Shown: piece after piece, positions 22,701 to 32,784 of the stretch
How positions within the stretch are numbered: position 1 is the stretch's first letter
How the letters are laid out: the number at the start of each line of letters is the position of its first letter
Assembly: GCA_032719365.1 (NCBI GenBank)
Contig: CM064871.1
Coordinates: 35,003,566-35,067,565 of the forward strand
DNA from: Prinsepia uniflora
Taxonomy: Eukaryota > Streptophyta > Magnoliopsida > Rosales > Rosaceae
Direction: 5' to 3'
Length of the DNA stretch: 64,000 nt
The notes under the pieces: generated by a model
The model's input: only the letters and a program-made list of their open reading frames with translations
Database searches by the model: none
Told to the model about the DNA's origin: nothing
Program-made: the position numbers and the translations under genes

Positions 22701-22918
22701 GCCACTTGTCTATGAACTCGTGACGTCCCGAACTACGTCACGGTCATCGGTCAAAGTCCATTTGACCGCTCGATCAAAAAGTCAACATTTTGCCCACGCT
22801 AGGGGCAAAACGGTCATTTTGCACAATTCGTCCGATTTCACTCAACTAATCCCAGATTAGTCATTCTAAATCATAATTAATTAATATTCAATCCCGACAC
22901 TCGGGACGGGTCATTACA
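19755..22918 (-). mobile_element. Minus-strand gypsy solo LTR
   Basis: The LTR runs from TGACAGGACCCGTCCC (19755) to CGGGTCATTACA (22918), 3,164 bp. The flanks CAAGA (19750-19754) and CGAGA (22919-22923) form a 5-bp TSD with one transition. It is diverged from the 4009 family but has the same layout: GAGTGGAC near 19956, RY at 20027-20034, RY at 21276-21283 and gtccactcacac near 21302. Between them, micro-hairpins such as gggtctcaacccc and gggcctacgccc are present without a tight tandem array. The LTR-start region near 22500-22850 has three rounds of a 'gtcaaaaagtcaacattt' type word. Confidence 0.9.
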
Positions 22919-24371
22919 CGAGAGGTTGAGATAACATGGCACGTGTAGTGCATGGTGCATGTGGGAGAAATACCCAACCGTCCATTATAGGGTGTGGCGA
23001 CGCGTGGCTGAGCTTCTCTTATTCCAACCAACATAGTTTTATCCTATTCGATGTTACGAATTTTTTTGCACGGGTTTCGAGTCTATCGAATATCATTTCG
23101 GGGTCATTTTACATGTCTGAAGTGTTTATGTTTAATTCTATGTACGTATATTATCCCTAGAATTAGACAATTTGAATATGAGACATTAGTGAGCCTCGAA
23201 TATAATTTTTAACAGGTCAGATAGCTTATAGGACTCAAAGGAGCGCACAGCTTGAGATTGAGTTACTTGGATAGATTATGAGTGGACATTTGTTTTTCTA
23301 AACTATGATGCATGCATGATTAAATGGTTTAAATGTTTTATTGCATGGTTTTATTTGAAATAGTACGCTTAACTGATTCTAGATGTTTATTTGGATTTTC
23401 GGACTTCAAATATTTATTCAGGTTTTGATTGATTTTGGACATAGGTTTTATGATTGTTTTGTGGAAGCATTATTTTGGGATCATGCTCGGTTTGGAAGCA
23501 TTTTGACTTGGTTTTGAGTCAAGGATTTATGTAAAAGAAAGTTTTCTTGGTTTTATTTCTATTTTTCACAGTCACCATCCTCGTGTGATATCATGCCCTT
23601 CAGACGTCAGTTTGAAACTCATTACCGGAGAGTTCACGATATGACATTCCCTGGATGTGAGTAATTCCTTTAGAGGTTCGTTCCTAAAGATGTCATCGTT
23701 TAGTATCGCTCGAACGTCGACGGTTCCCGGGAATCCACCTAGAGGTTGTATGTTCCTTGAGATATTATACTCCGGATGTGAACAGTTCCTGGGTTACCAC
23801 ACATATGTTGACTCTATTCCCAAGAGATGACTCAGATGATGTCAGAGTGTAGTTCATGAGTTTGCATACACATAGTGTGGATGCATCATTGTGACTAATG
23901 CCTGAGTATTTGATGATTGGTTGTATTTGCTAACTCATATTGTGTCCAGGTTTTCCGCTAATATTATAAATGGGGACTCAGGGAAATGTGGGCTACTAGT
24001 TTTTTGTATTCTTTTTATGATTTTGTGGGTCCAAGGTTTATGATTTTCTTTTATTTGAAATCCGGTTCTTTTTGTTTTACCATATGCATGTACGTTTTAG
24101 AACTGGAGAGCAAATGATTATTTTCCTTGGCAATGTATTTTTAAATGAATATTTTTGTCCACTCGCACTTTTAATGGTTTTGTTTTCCCTCCAAGCTGTT
24201 GCAAAGAGACCGGGGCTGATTTTGAGATGGAGACATGATTGGGACTTTAGTATCATTATCTCTTGTTTGACATGTGTTAAGGGTATATTTGAAATTTCAG
24301 ATTATTTGTCAGATGAGTATAGGACCTTGGATAAGTATCAAAGCGTTCTCAAAATGGGTCATGTCGTTGTG

Positions 24372-24772
24372 TACATAAATATTTAAGTTAGAGATCTTTC
24401 TCACTACTCTATTGATCATTAGAAAAATAAATCATGATATTATTCTATGTTAAAAATAAAATTTGGCCACTTTGGATATTTGAAATAAATGCATCCATCC
24501 TTGTCATCAATAAATAGTTTGGAAGCATAATTAAAAGATATATCACAGTTATTTATACATATATCCAAAATCAATTTTAATTTCACTTTGTGCCCAAAAT
24601 ACTTATTTATTTCACTTACGACCCAAAATTCACTTTCCATACAAAAATTTGCACTAATTTTTTTGACTTCATATAATAGTTGCCAATATCATAGGTAATT
24701 TTGTCATCTCTAACTATGATATTATGGATGAGGCGCTAAATATATCTACACAGTAAATTGAGATGGGTAACA
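24372..24772. other. Backbone between two solo LTRs, no feature seen
   Basis: AT-rich sequence without recognisable coding or repeat structure. It joins 15420-15819 on the left and 28689-29464 on the right once the two solo LTRs are removed. Confidence 0.4.
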
Positions 24773-26429
24773 TGTAACGACCCGAAAATTCGAAAAACGA
24801 AACTTTGGGAAAATTTGCGAAAAAGGGACGATTTTGCCCCTAGGGAGAAGGGCCGAAAGTTGACTTTTTGATCCGGACATTATTTGGACTTTCCGAAAAT
24901 ACCGTTGGATAGGTCTCGGGACGCTAAATCCGTAGACAGGCGGCATGCGTCAATCGGAGTCCAAACGAGAAAGTTATGGGTCTAGAACTATGAGGGCATT
25001 TTGGTAAATTTTCTAAGTAGGGGTAAAATGGTAATTTCCAGGAAGTGACTTAATTAAACGGTGCAAGATATGGTTTAAATTGGCTGATTCAGCCTATGAT
25101 AGTTGAAAGTGTGACACATGTCACTTGAATGGAAGCACTTGGTGGCACTTAGTTGCTTTAGTTAGAATTAAATAAGTAAATTAAACGGTTGTTAATTATT
25201 AATTCGATGTGAGTACGGTGGTCATATACAAAACAGAGAACAATACTAAACCTCCAAAAACCCTTGATTGATCCATCATCCCAGAGAGTAGAGAGATTGA
25301 ATAGAGAACAAAAAGGGAGGAATTAAGTGAACAAGTGAGTGAAAATTGAGAGGAATTGGACCGGGAACCATCTGAGAACAAAACCCGAAAACCCACTTAA
25401 GAACACCAATGTCGATTTTGATTTTGTAAACTGTTTCGAGGGAAATTGATTAGATATTCAGCTTTCTGGGAGCTAGAGGACTCGAACCAAATCAATTGGG
25501 AAGTCAATTGATTGTGAATTGATGAAGAACAGAACCTGCGACCTCTTGGAAAGGTGGAGCTTGAGTTCGATCACTTAAAGGTAATAATTCTTGAAATTGA
25601 TTTCAGTTTCGTGCTTAGAATGAGTATAAGATACTTCATGTTCAATCAATTGAACGAAACTGTGTGAAATTGGGTAGGACCCGATTTAGGACCCGTCGGG
25701 TTTCGATGTTGAGTCGTGGGATTTAAGGCATGGTTTCATCAAATTGAGGTCACAGATCCAAAATAGACGTAGAATAGATGAAAAAGAGTGAAAGAAACAG
25801 TGAAATTGGGGTCGAATTGGCTTGGAATGAAATGGGTTGCATCGCGGGGCGTAGGCTCCGTTTACCAGGTGAACGGGTGACAGGGACGACTGTTCATGGT
25901 TACTGTTCACGGCGCGTGGACTCACGTGCAGCCGCTTGTGGCGGCCCGTGAGGGCGCGTGGTGGGGTTTCTGGGAAAGTGTCTAACAGGTGTTTTACTCT
26001 ATACAGTGTAACGATCATTTTGGCGTTGGTTTCGAGTCAATCGGACACCGTCTCGATTATGTTTCGAGGGTCCGACGGTTTATGTTATATATTAAAATAA
26101 TATTTAAATCCCGAAAAATTTTAGGGAATTGATATGATGTAATTGAGTTGTTAGTAACCCTGCATAATGATTTTGGACAGGATTCGAGGTTCCTAGCAAG
26201 TGTCGGAAATTACGGAAACGCGCGCAACTCGGGAAGCGCGCGGTTTGGACGGTGTGTGAGTGGACGTTTGTTTTATAAACCATGATGCATGTGTAAGACC
26301 CATGTCCTGGAGGGAACGGTGAACAATCCCACATTCCTGCGAGGGGGAATAGTCTGGGAGAGGATGGTGGTGTGCCTTAAAGGTGTAGGCACACACATAT
26401 CTAGCACTAGGCCTTCTGGGAGCTCACTG

Positions 26430-26520
26430 GCTTTGGATTCCGGGGGAACTCCAAAGTTAAGCGAGTGGAGGCTGGTGCAATCCCATGATGGGTGACCCAC
26501 TGGGAAGTTGCACCGTGAGC
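26430..26520 (+). promoter_or_regulatory. 5S rRNA-like domain 1 (Pol III internal promoter)
   Basis: The words aactccaaagttaagcgag and gatgggtgacccactgggaa match the A-box and C-box parts of plant 5S rRNA (known form AACTCCGCAGTTAAGCG and GATGGGTGACCTCCTGGGAA). It is a 5S-derived promoter inside an LTR, not a 5S gene, because the 5' half of 5S is lacking. Confidence 0.82.
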
Positions 26521-26777
26521 TCCCAAGAACAAAACCTTGCGGGCGCAGGTGTGCCCAAAGAGGACAATATAGGGTTAGATAGAGGGTGTCGTTGCGCAAC
26601 TCTGATCTAAACTAGGATTATAAGACCCGTGTCCTGGAGGGAACGGTGAACAATCCCACATTCCTGCGAGGGGGAATGGTCTGGGAGAGGATGATGGTGT
26701 GCCTTAAAGGTGTAGGCACACACATATCTAGAATGAGGCCTTTTGGGAGCTCAGTGGCTTGGGGGGGGGGTGGGAAT

Positions 26778-26852
26778 TGGAACCCCAAAGTTAAGCGAGT
26801 TGAGGCTGGTGCAATTCCATGATGGGTGACCCCCTGGGAAGTTGCACCGTGA
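26778..26852 (+). promoter_or_regulatory. 5S rRNA-like domain 2
   Basis: The words aaccccaaagttaagcgag and gatgggtgaccccctgggaa are present in LTR copy 2. They are preceded by a G-rich slippage tract at 26761-26774. Confidence 0.82.
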
Positions 26853-26955
26853 GCTCCCGAAAACAAAACCGTGAGGGCAAGGGCAAGGAGGCCCAAAGCG
26901 GACAATATCATGCTAGATGAGTTGGGACCTGACAGAGGAGGGTCGGGTCCTGACA

Positions 26956-27026
26956 ATTTGGTATCAGAGCCAGACCCCGACCGGGAAGTGTGCTAGCGAG
27001 GACGCTGGGCCCTAAGGGAGGTGGAT
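26956..27026 (+). other. Cassandra internal region with primer site
   Basis: This 71-bp internal domain starts atttggtatcagagcc (primer site for initiator tRNA-Met) and ends ctaagggaggtggat, a short purine run serving as polypurine tract. There is no reading frame. Confidence 0.85.
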
Positions 27027-27135
27027 TGTAAGACCCGTGTCCTAGAGGGAACGATGAACAATCCCACATTCCTGCGAGGGGAAATGGTCTGGGAGAGGAT
27101 GGTGGTGTGCCTTAAAGGTGTAGGCACACACCTAT

Positions 27136-27575
27136 CTAGAATGAGGCCTTTTTGGAGCTCAGTGGCTTTGGGGGGGATTGGAACCCCAAAGTTAAGCGAG
27201 TTGAGGCTGGTGCAATTCTATGATGGGTGACCCCCTGGGAAGTTGCACCGTGAGCTCCCGAAAACAAAACCGTGAGGGCAAGGAGGCCCAAAGCGGACAA
27301 TATCATGCTAGTTGAGTCGGGACCTGACAGATGAGGGTCGGGTCCTGACAGCATGCTAGAATGAGGCCTTTTTGGAGCTCAGTGGCTTTGGGGGGGATTG
27401 GAACCCCAAAGTTAAGCGAGTTGAGGCTGGTGCAATTCTATGATGGGTGACCCCCTGGGAAGTTGCACCGTGAGCTCCCGAAAACAAAACCGTGAGGGCA
27501 AGGAGGCCCAAAGCGGACAATATCATGCTAGTTGAGTCGGGACCTGACAGATGAGGGTCGGGTCCTGACAGCATG
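27136..27575 (+). repeat. Perfect 220-bp tandem duplication in Cassandra LTR
   Basis: Units 27136-27355 and 27356-27575 look identical base for base. Each runs from ctagaatgagg to the LTR end plus the GCATG target-site copy. Because the TSD is included, the duplication happened after insertion. Identity over 220 bp amid diverged neighbours shows it is recent, or that it is an assembly duplication. Confidence 0.92.
27180..27252 (+). promoter_or_regulatory. 5S rRNA-like domain 3
   Basis: The same A-box and C-box words occur in LTR copy 3. This domain lies in the first unit of the 220-bp tandem duplication. Confidence 0.82.
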
Positions 27576-27884
27576 CATAGTTAAATGTTTTACATGATTG
27601 ATTGCATGAATTGACTTGCATTGATGTCCTGGTGATGTGGCACGATTATGTGTGATTTAATGATTATTTTAATCGATCTTTCGGGCACATTTTTCGAGGA
27701 AATGTGCAAATGGTATTTTGGGCTAGGCCCGGAGTCAAAAAGGTTTTGAAAATGATATTTTGACTTAAATGGTTAGTCAATGATGATTTCTGGATTATTT
27801 TAATGTCTTCCATATGATTTTACGGATTTACGTATAAGTGGTATTTGAACTTAAACACCCTGTCGGGAATGCTTATGACTTGAT

Positions 27885-28240
27885 TGATTGATATGTGTTA
27901 TGATATGGATTGTGTTATGATATGGATTGTGTTTGTGATTGATATGTGTTATGATATGGATTGTGTTTGTGATTGTGGATCCTGGATACTGGATCATGGG
28001 CTGGATGGTGCGAGTGCAGTTCCTAGACGAGACTCGGATGTTGCGTGAGTGCAGTTCCCGAGTATGTGGTACGTCTAGATGGTGCGTGTGCAGTTCCCAG
28101 ACATGATGGATATGACACGGATGGTGCCTGAGTGCAGTTCTCGAGATTGGCCTACCCGTAGTGCGGATGTGATTGGGTGATTGATTGTGCACTTGTGAAT
28201 AGTACAGATTGATGGATTGATTGATTGATTGATTGTATTG
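27885..28240. repeat. Short tandem words and GATT microsatellite in LTR
   Basis: Units like gatatgtgttatgatatgga repeat at 27888-27970. Words ending gagtgcagttcccgag occur at 28010-28150 with inverted borders such as CTCGG...CCGAG. A (GATT)n run lies near 28207-28240. Confidence 0.7.
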
Positions 28241-28683
28241 TTTGATGTTGATTGTGATTATGTACCGGTATTGAGTACGGGATTATGGTCTGTGTGGCCA
28301 GGTGCTTATGTTTTTCATATGTTTTTGGCCTGAGAGCCGGGATTTGATTTGTTTTGCGATTTGGCTGGAAAGCCGGTGATTGTGATTCATATGGTTTTCC
28401 CTATGCATGCATGGTTTGATAAACTGGAGGGTAACTGATGTATTTTGAAATGCGTTTTCAATGATATTATTTTTGTCCACTCACACCTTTTCTATTTTGA
28501 TGACCCTCCAAGGCGTGGCACGACGTTCGGGGCTGATCAAGAGGCGGAGGCATGAGCGGAAATCAGCGCAGTTATCCCTTGTCTGATAGGTGCTGAAGGA
28601 TAGTTGCGGGACTTCAGTTGACTTGTCAAACGGGAGCAGGACCGGGCACGGTTATCGAGGTCCAGTTGGGACGGGTCCTGTCA

Positions 28684-28837
28684 CAACATGAATAAAGTAG
28701 GATCGTCATGAACAAATTGTGACAGATTAATTTATATGAAGGGTGAATTTTAGATATTAGGGTAAATGAGTATTTTGAGTGTAAAGTGAGATTAAAGTCA
28801 TAATTTTAGATGTATTTTGACTAAAATATTTATGTAC

Positions 28838-28874
<37 letters not shown>

Positions 28875-29464
28875 TGGTGATGAGTACACATTTGAGATCA
28901 ATTAGCAATAGCTAAGGAGGGCAGTCAGGCAGACAGGTCAAAGTAGACATGCAGCAGCAATATTGGAGTAATTGGTAAGTGGTAGTGACATGCATATGTA
29001 TCTTATTAATTACTTAGATTAAAAATGATGATAAAAAGAAATGGATTGGGATTCCAATAATATATAGCCAGCAGCTAGCTGGTGTCAATAATTAGATATC
29101 TCCCCATTTCTGTCACCATCATATGTTTCCCTTGCAAGTATATCAATGTGATCAATTCAACATCTTCGCCGGCAGGTGGGTAATCGTCAAAAATTAAAAT
29201 TTATTCAAATGTGTGGTTATATATCCATCTTTAACAAGCTCGTGTATTTATTCTTCCCTTGGATACTCTGGTAAGTCATCTTATAAGTCAGGAATTTGGA
29301 TCTTATCGATCACCTATTTTGGGCCCAAGACAGTGTGTATTCCTTTATTCTTGTCTGCCAATTTTGGATATATACGTTCTTCTGAAATTTTCAAAAAAAT
29401 GGTACTTATAATGTTAATAGTGGCTAAATAATTTAGCTTTATAATTATTTCCTATAGATCGAGT
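28684..29464. other. Backbone before the copia element
   Basis: AT-rich sequence with an (AT)n microsatellite at about 28842-28871. No gene is recognised. CGAGT at 29460-29464 is the candidate TSD of the copia LTR that follows; its partner is lost. Confidence 0.5.
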
Positions 29465-29975
29465 TGTTGGGAAAAATGTACAAATTAAATAAATAATTAT
29501 AATCAGCAGGATTAAACTTTTCTCACCCTCAAAATAAATTGAGTAAATAAATTGACAGAAATAAAGCGGAAGTAAAAAAGGTAAAAGAGAACACCAAAAT
29601 TTAACGAGGTTCGGCAATGTGTTTACGTCCTCGGACAGCAGCTCCAAAAAAACCTTCACTATGAATAATGGGATTACAAGTACAATCTCACTCAATGATG
29701 GATACACAACTCTATCTTGGATTCACTCAAGAGGATCTCACTTTCTCTTTTTTTCTCACGAAGGAAGCGATCTTCCTATTTCTCACACAAGGAGGAACTT
29801 TATTCTCACTTTCACCTTTGGTGGATAACTTGTTGCTTAAAGAATGATTGATAATGCTCAATCTCTTTCCTTTATATAGGGATAGATGAAGGGAAGTCAA
29901 CAATTCATAGTCATGCATAAGAGTTAGCTCCAATTAATCTCATGGTAACTCCCATGAGCATAGTAATCTCCAACA
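29465..29975 (-). repeat. Copia 3' LTR
   Basis: On the minus strand it begins TGTTGGAGATTACTATGC (29975) and ends TTTTTCCCAACA (29465), 511 bp. A TATA box, CCTATATAAAGG, lies at about 29869-29880. The word acctcgttaaattttggtgt (around 29597-29616, minus strand) is common in plant copia LTRs near the polyadenylation region. The partner LTR is absent, so age cannot be estimated from LTR divergence. Confidence 0.82.
29869..29880 (-). promoter_or_regulatory. TATA box of the copia LTR
   Basis: CCTATATAAAGG on the minus strand, about 100 bp into the LTR, is the likely promoter core of the element. Confidence 0.65.
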
Positions 29976-30109
29976 ATAAGTTGGGAGATCAAAAGTCTTC
30001 TTTGTTTTCAAACACATGAATAAAACTACCCAAAATCACATTCATGCACAAACCATCACATGTGCATTTGGATATCAAAAGTCTTCTTTTGGGAGCTCCA
30101 AAGATTATA

Positions 30110-30240
30110 TTAATTCTCCTCCACTTAATGGAGGGATAAACCCATCAGATTCTCCCCCACTAAATGGAGGGAATAACCCATCAAATTCCCCTCCACTTAA
30201 TGGAGGGAATAACTCATCAATTTCCCCCTTCTGGACTTAA
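30110..30240 (-). repeat. Triplicated purine-rich unit before the copia 3' LTR
   Basis: Three tandem units of about 36-37 bp each contain ccacttaatggaggg or ccactaaatggaggg. On the minus strand each gives a purine stretch such as AGTGGAGGAGAA or AGTGGGGGAGAA, resembling a polypurine tract. They lie in the 3' untranslated region between RNase H and the LTR. Confidence 0.75.
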
Positions 30241-30480
30241 GTGGAGGACTCCATCTTACCAGCTGCGCTTCTGCAAAACTCATACTTGTCCTTTTGTAAT
30301 GACTTTGTCATTAGTATGGATCTTCTCAATTTGAAGTTTCTTGGATTCCAACACTTCACGAATCCAATGATATCTCACATCAATATGCTTTGACCTTGAG
30401 TGGAAACTTGAGTTCTTACTCAAATGAATAGCACTTTGGCTGTCACAATGAGAAACATATTTTTGTTGCTCTTGTCCCAG

Positions 30481-30780
30481 CTATTGTAAGAATCTCTTCA
30501 TCCAAAGTAACTCCTTACAAGCTTCTGTAGCAGCAATAAACTCTACTTCTATAGTAGACAGAGCAATGCACTTCTGTAATTTAAACTGCCAGGAAATAGC
30601 TCCCAAGGAAACAGCTCCCCCATAAAGAGTAACTAGATAACCTAAAGTGGATTTTTTGGTGTCAAGTTCTCCAGCATGGTCCGCATCTGTGTACCCAACC
30701 AATTCGGGCTTACCACATCCAAAACACAAACTCATTTTGGAGGTGCCTCTGAGATATTTCATAATCAATTTTACTGCTTC
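30481..30780 (-). pseudogene. Copia RNase H domain
   Basis: The frame 30768-30481 has the copia RNase H words (YTDADHAG, STLGYLVTL, ALSTIEVEFIAATEACKE). Asp in DADHAG, Glu in VEFIA and the following ACKE helix are the metal-binding region. It degrades the RNA strand during reverse transcription. A TAG stop at about 30782-30784, where copia proteins normally have Trp, separates it from the reverse transcriptase frame. Confidence 0.9.
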
Positions 30781-31347
30781 CTAGTGTTCTTTACCCGGTG
30801 TGGATAAGAATCTGCCAACAACACCAACTGCATGTGTTAAATCTGGCCTGGTGCACACCATCATATACATAAGAATCCCAATTATTGAGGCATATGGAAC
30901 CAAGTGCATCTCTTCATTCTCTTTGCCACTTGTAGGACACTGCTTGGAGCTGAGCTTGAAATGATTAGCAAGAGGAGTCACAACTGATTTTTCCTTGTCT
31001 ATGTTGAATTTCTTCAACACCTTCTCGATATAACGTTCTTGTGATAACCACAAATTTCCATTCTTTTGATCACGAGAGATATGCATACCGAGAATCTGCT
31101 TTGCTGGTCCTAAGTCTTTCATTACAAAAGACTTGTTGAGTTCTTTCTTCAACTTGCTAATCTTGTCACTATCACGACCTACGATCAACATGTCATCAAC
31201 ATATAAGAGAAGTATAATAAATTCTCCATCAGAGTACCTCTTGACAAAAACACAATGATCAGAAGTGGTCCTCTGGTATCCATGTTTGATCATGAAGGAA
31301 TCAAAATTTTTGTACCATTGTCGTGGTGCTTGCTTTAGTCCATACAA
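30781..31347 (-). pseudogene. Copia reverse transcriptase, C-terminal part
   Basis: This is a 188-residue open frame. It contains MYGLKQAPRQWY near the start and the catalytic YVDDM motif (plus-strand position about 31192-31203). The C-terminal words YASIIGILMYMMVCTRPDL are the usual copia thumb region. The domain copies element RNA into DNA. It is split from the N-terminal part by a TGA stop at about 31358-31360, where Arg (CGA) is usual. Confidence 0.93.
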
Positions 31348-31359
31348 ATTCTTCTTTAG

Positions 31360-31746
31360 TCAGCAGACTAGGTTTTCTTTTTCTGTGACTTTGAAACCTT
31401 CTGGCTGCTCCATGTAAATTTCTTCTTCAAGGTCTCTATGAAAGAATGCAGTCTTGACATCTAGTTGCTCAACTTCTAGATTCAGACTAGCAGCCAAACC
31501 AAGCACTACTCTGATAAACGTCATCTTCACTACTGGAGAGAAAATCTCTTCAAAGTCAACTCCTTGTTTCTGACTGAAGCCTTTCACAACTAGCCTTGCT
31601 TTGTATCTTAGTTGTGAGTTGTTTTCTTCTGTCTTCAATTTATACACCCACTTATTCTTGAGTGCTCTTCTTCCATTCGAAAATTTCATCAAATCATAAG
31701 TGTGGTTCTCATGCAAGGATTTCAACTCATTTTTCATGGCTTTCAA
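31360..31746 (-). pseudogene. Copia reverse transcriptase, N-terminal part
   Basis: The 128-residue frame has MKNELKSLHENHTYDL, KNKWVYKLK, YKARLVVKGFSQKQGVDF and LDVKTAFFHRDLEEEIYMEQPEGF. The first catalytic aspartate is in LDVKTAF; the usual LNGDL/LHGDL is changed to FHRDL, so the fold may be impaired. The domain order is right for copia RVT_2. Confidence 0.93.
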
Positions 31747-32156
31747 CCACTCCCTTTTTTCTCATGGGTCACAGCTTCTTGGTAGATATCAGGCTCTCCT
31801 GCATCTGTCAGCAGCACAAACTGGTCTGGGGAGTAGAAGTTGTTGAGCTTTCACTGTCTATTCGATCTTCTCAGATGTGGTTCTTCAAGAGCTTGATCTT
31901 CTTGCACATATTACGACACATCATTATCATCATTGTTGTTAACAATAGGTTCAACATTATTGTTCTCGACCGTATCTCCCCGTTCATCACGAACCCTGGA
32001 CTGAGAAACTGGATCTAGGTTGACGAGATATTCTTTGAAGTCATTTGACTTCTCCCTCTTCTGGACATCTTCAATGTTTAGATCTTTAAAGAAGACCACA
32101 TCTCTACTTCTGACAATCTTCTTATTGACAGGATCCCATAGTCTGTACCCAAACTC
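31747..32156 (-). pseudogene. Copia linker between integrase and reverse transcriptase
   Basis: Low-conservation region. A frame at 32099-31911 starts MVFFKDLNIEDVQ and is acidic. It matches the variable linker expected between integrase and reverse transcriptase. No separate function is assigned. Confidence 0.6.
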
Positions 32157-32441
32157 TTAATCTCTATAGCCCAGAAAAATGCATTCTTTTGATTTGACAT
32201 CAAGCTTGGACCTCTCATCTTTTGAGATGTGAACAAATGTGCTGCAGCTAAACACCTTCAAGTATTGATAAGAAACATGTTTACCACTCCAAAACTTGCT
32301 GGGTACATCACCATTTAGTGGAGCTGATGGAGATAAATTGATCAAGTGCACTACAGTCATCAATGCTTCACCCACAAAAATCTTTGGTAACTTGGAATGA
32401 GATAACAAACTTCTTATTCTCTCAACGATTGTTCTGTTCAT
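32157..32441 (-). pseudogene. Copia integrase, C-terminal part of the core
   Basis: The frame starts MNRTIVERIRSLLSHSKLP; the Glu of VERIRSLL is the third residue of the DDE catalytic triad. It continues with AVHLINLSPS-like and KFWSGKHVSY words and ends with KSKECIFLGY, typical of copia integrase. Confidence 0.9.
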
Positions 32442-32784
32442 CCTCTCGGCCAGCCCATTGTGTTGAGGGGTCTTTGGAATTTATCTTTCATGTCTGATCC
32501 CATTATTCTTGCAATAGGCTCTGAAGTCTCCTATGTACTCTCCACCATTATCAGAACGGATACACTTAAGTGTCATGCTTATCTCACGTTCAACAGTGGC
32601 ATGGAACTTCTTGAACACTTCAAAGACTTGATCTTTGGATTTGATTTCAAAGGCCCACACCTTCCTGGAGTGATCATCAATGAAGGTAACAAAGTATCTT
32701 GCACCACCAAGAGTGTTAGTAGTCAGAGGCCCACAAACATCAGAATAAACAACATCCAATATATTGAGTTTTCAAGGTGCAGCC
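32442..32784 (-). pseudogene. Copia integrase catalytic core, cut by an insert
   Basis: The frame 32759-32481 has VYSDVCGPL (first catalytic Asp) and IRSDNGGEY (second catalytic Asp), with FIDDHSRKVWAF between them. A TAA stop lies near 32485-32490 before the next part. Upstream an in-frame TGA lies at about 32772-32774, and the sequence stops at the insert edge at 32785. The other half of the protein resumes after 35682. Confidence 0.9.

Larger units (their letters stand above)
15820..24366 (+). mobile_element. Plus-strand gypsy solo LTR with two nested insertions
   Basis: The LTR starts TGTAATGACCC (15820) and ends GGGTCATGTCG (24366, final A mutated to G). A perfect 5-bp TSD, TTGTG, lies at 15815-15819 and 24367-24371. 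Removing the hAT-like element (about 16307-19155) and the minus-strand solo LTR (19755-22918) leaves about 2.5 kb. RY motifs are at about 23308 and 24083, with gagtggac near 23277 and gtccactc near 24158. The LTR-start region has the usual block about a 'gtccatagacaggtg' site. Confidence 0.88.
26292..27575 (+). mobile_element. Cassandra-like TRIM with three LTR copies
   Basis: TSD GCATG lies at 26287-26291 and 27351-27355, repeated at 27571-27575. LTR copies start TGTAAGACCC (26292), TATAAGACCC (26619) and TGTAAGACCC (27027). The last two flank a 71-bp internal region (26956-27026) with primer site TTTGGTATCAGAGCC and a short purine run before the next LTR, the signature of a TRIM. Each LTR contains a 5S rRNA-like segment, the defining trait of Cassandra. 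Copy 1 (26292-26618) has a different 3' third and joins copy 2 with no internal region. The last 220 bp of copy 3 plus TSD is duplicated exactly in tandem. There is no coding capacity; the element depends on other elements for movement. Confidence 0.88.
24773..28683 (+). mobile_element. Plus-strand gypsy solo LTR carrying a Cassandra insertion
   Basis: The LTR starts TGTAACGACCC (24773) and ends GGGTCCTGTCA (28683). The flanks TAACA (24768-24772) and CAACA (28684-28688) form a 5-bp TSD with one transition. Removing the Cassandra insert leaves about 2.6 kb. RY motifs are at the Cassandra insertion site (about 26284, restored by removing the insert) and near 28403; gagtggac is near 26260 and gtccactcacacc near 28477. 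Micro-hairpins lie at 27720-28160, for example GGGC-tag-GCCC. Confidence 0.9.

Noticed and set aside
25686..26018. 110-codon minus-strand frame with LTR words
   Set aside because: It is antisense to a plus-strand LTR and covers the conserved LTR block acgcgc...gtcacc; no coding evidence.
26430..27470. 5S rRNA genes
   Set aside because: Only the A-box to C-box part is 5S-like, and it sits inside LTRs with primer site and TSD. The 5' half of 5S and tandem 5S spacers are missing.
27136..27574. Two identical 72-codon minus-strand frames as a duplicated gene
   Set aside because: They are shadows of the 220-bp duplication of Cassandra LTR sequence, antisense to the 5S-like segment.
28842..28871. 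Possible TATA-rich promoter
   Set aside because: It is a plain (AT)n microsatellite with no linked gene.
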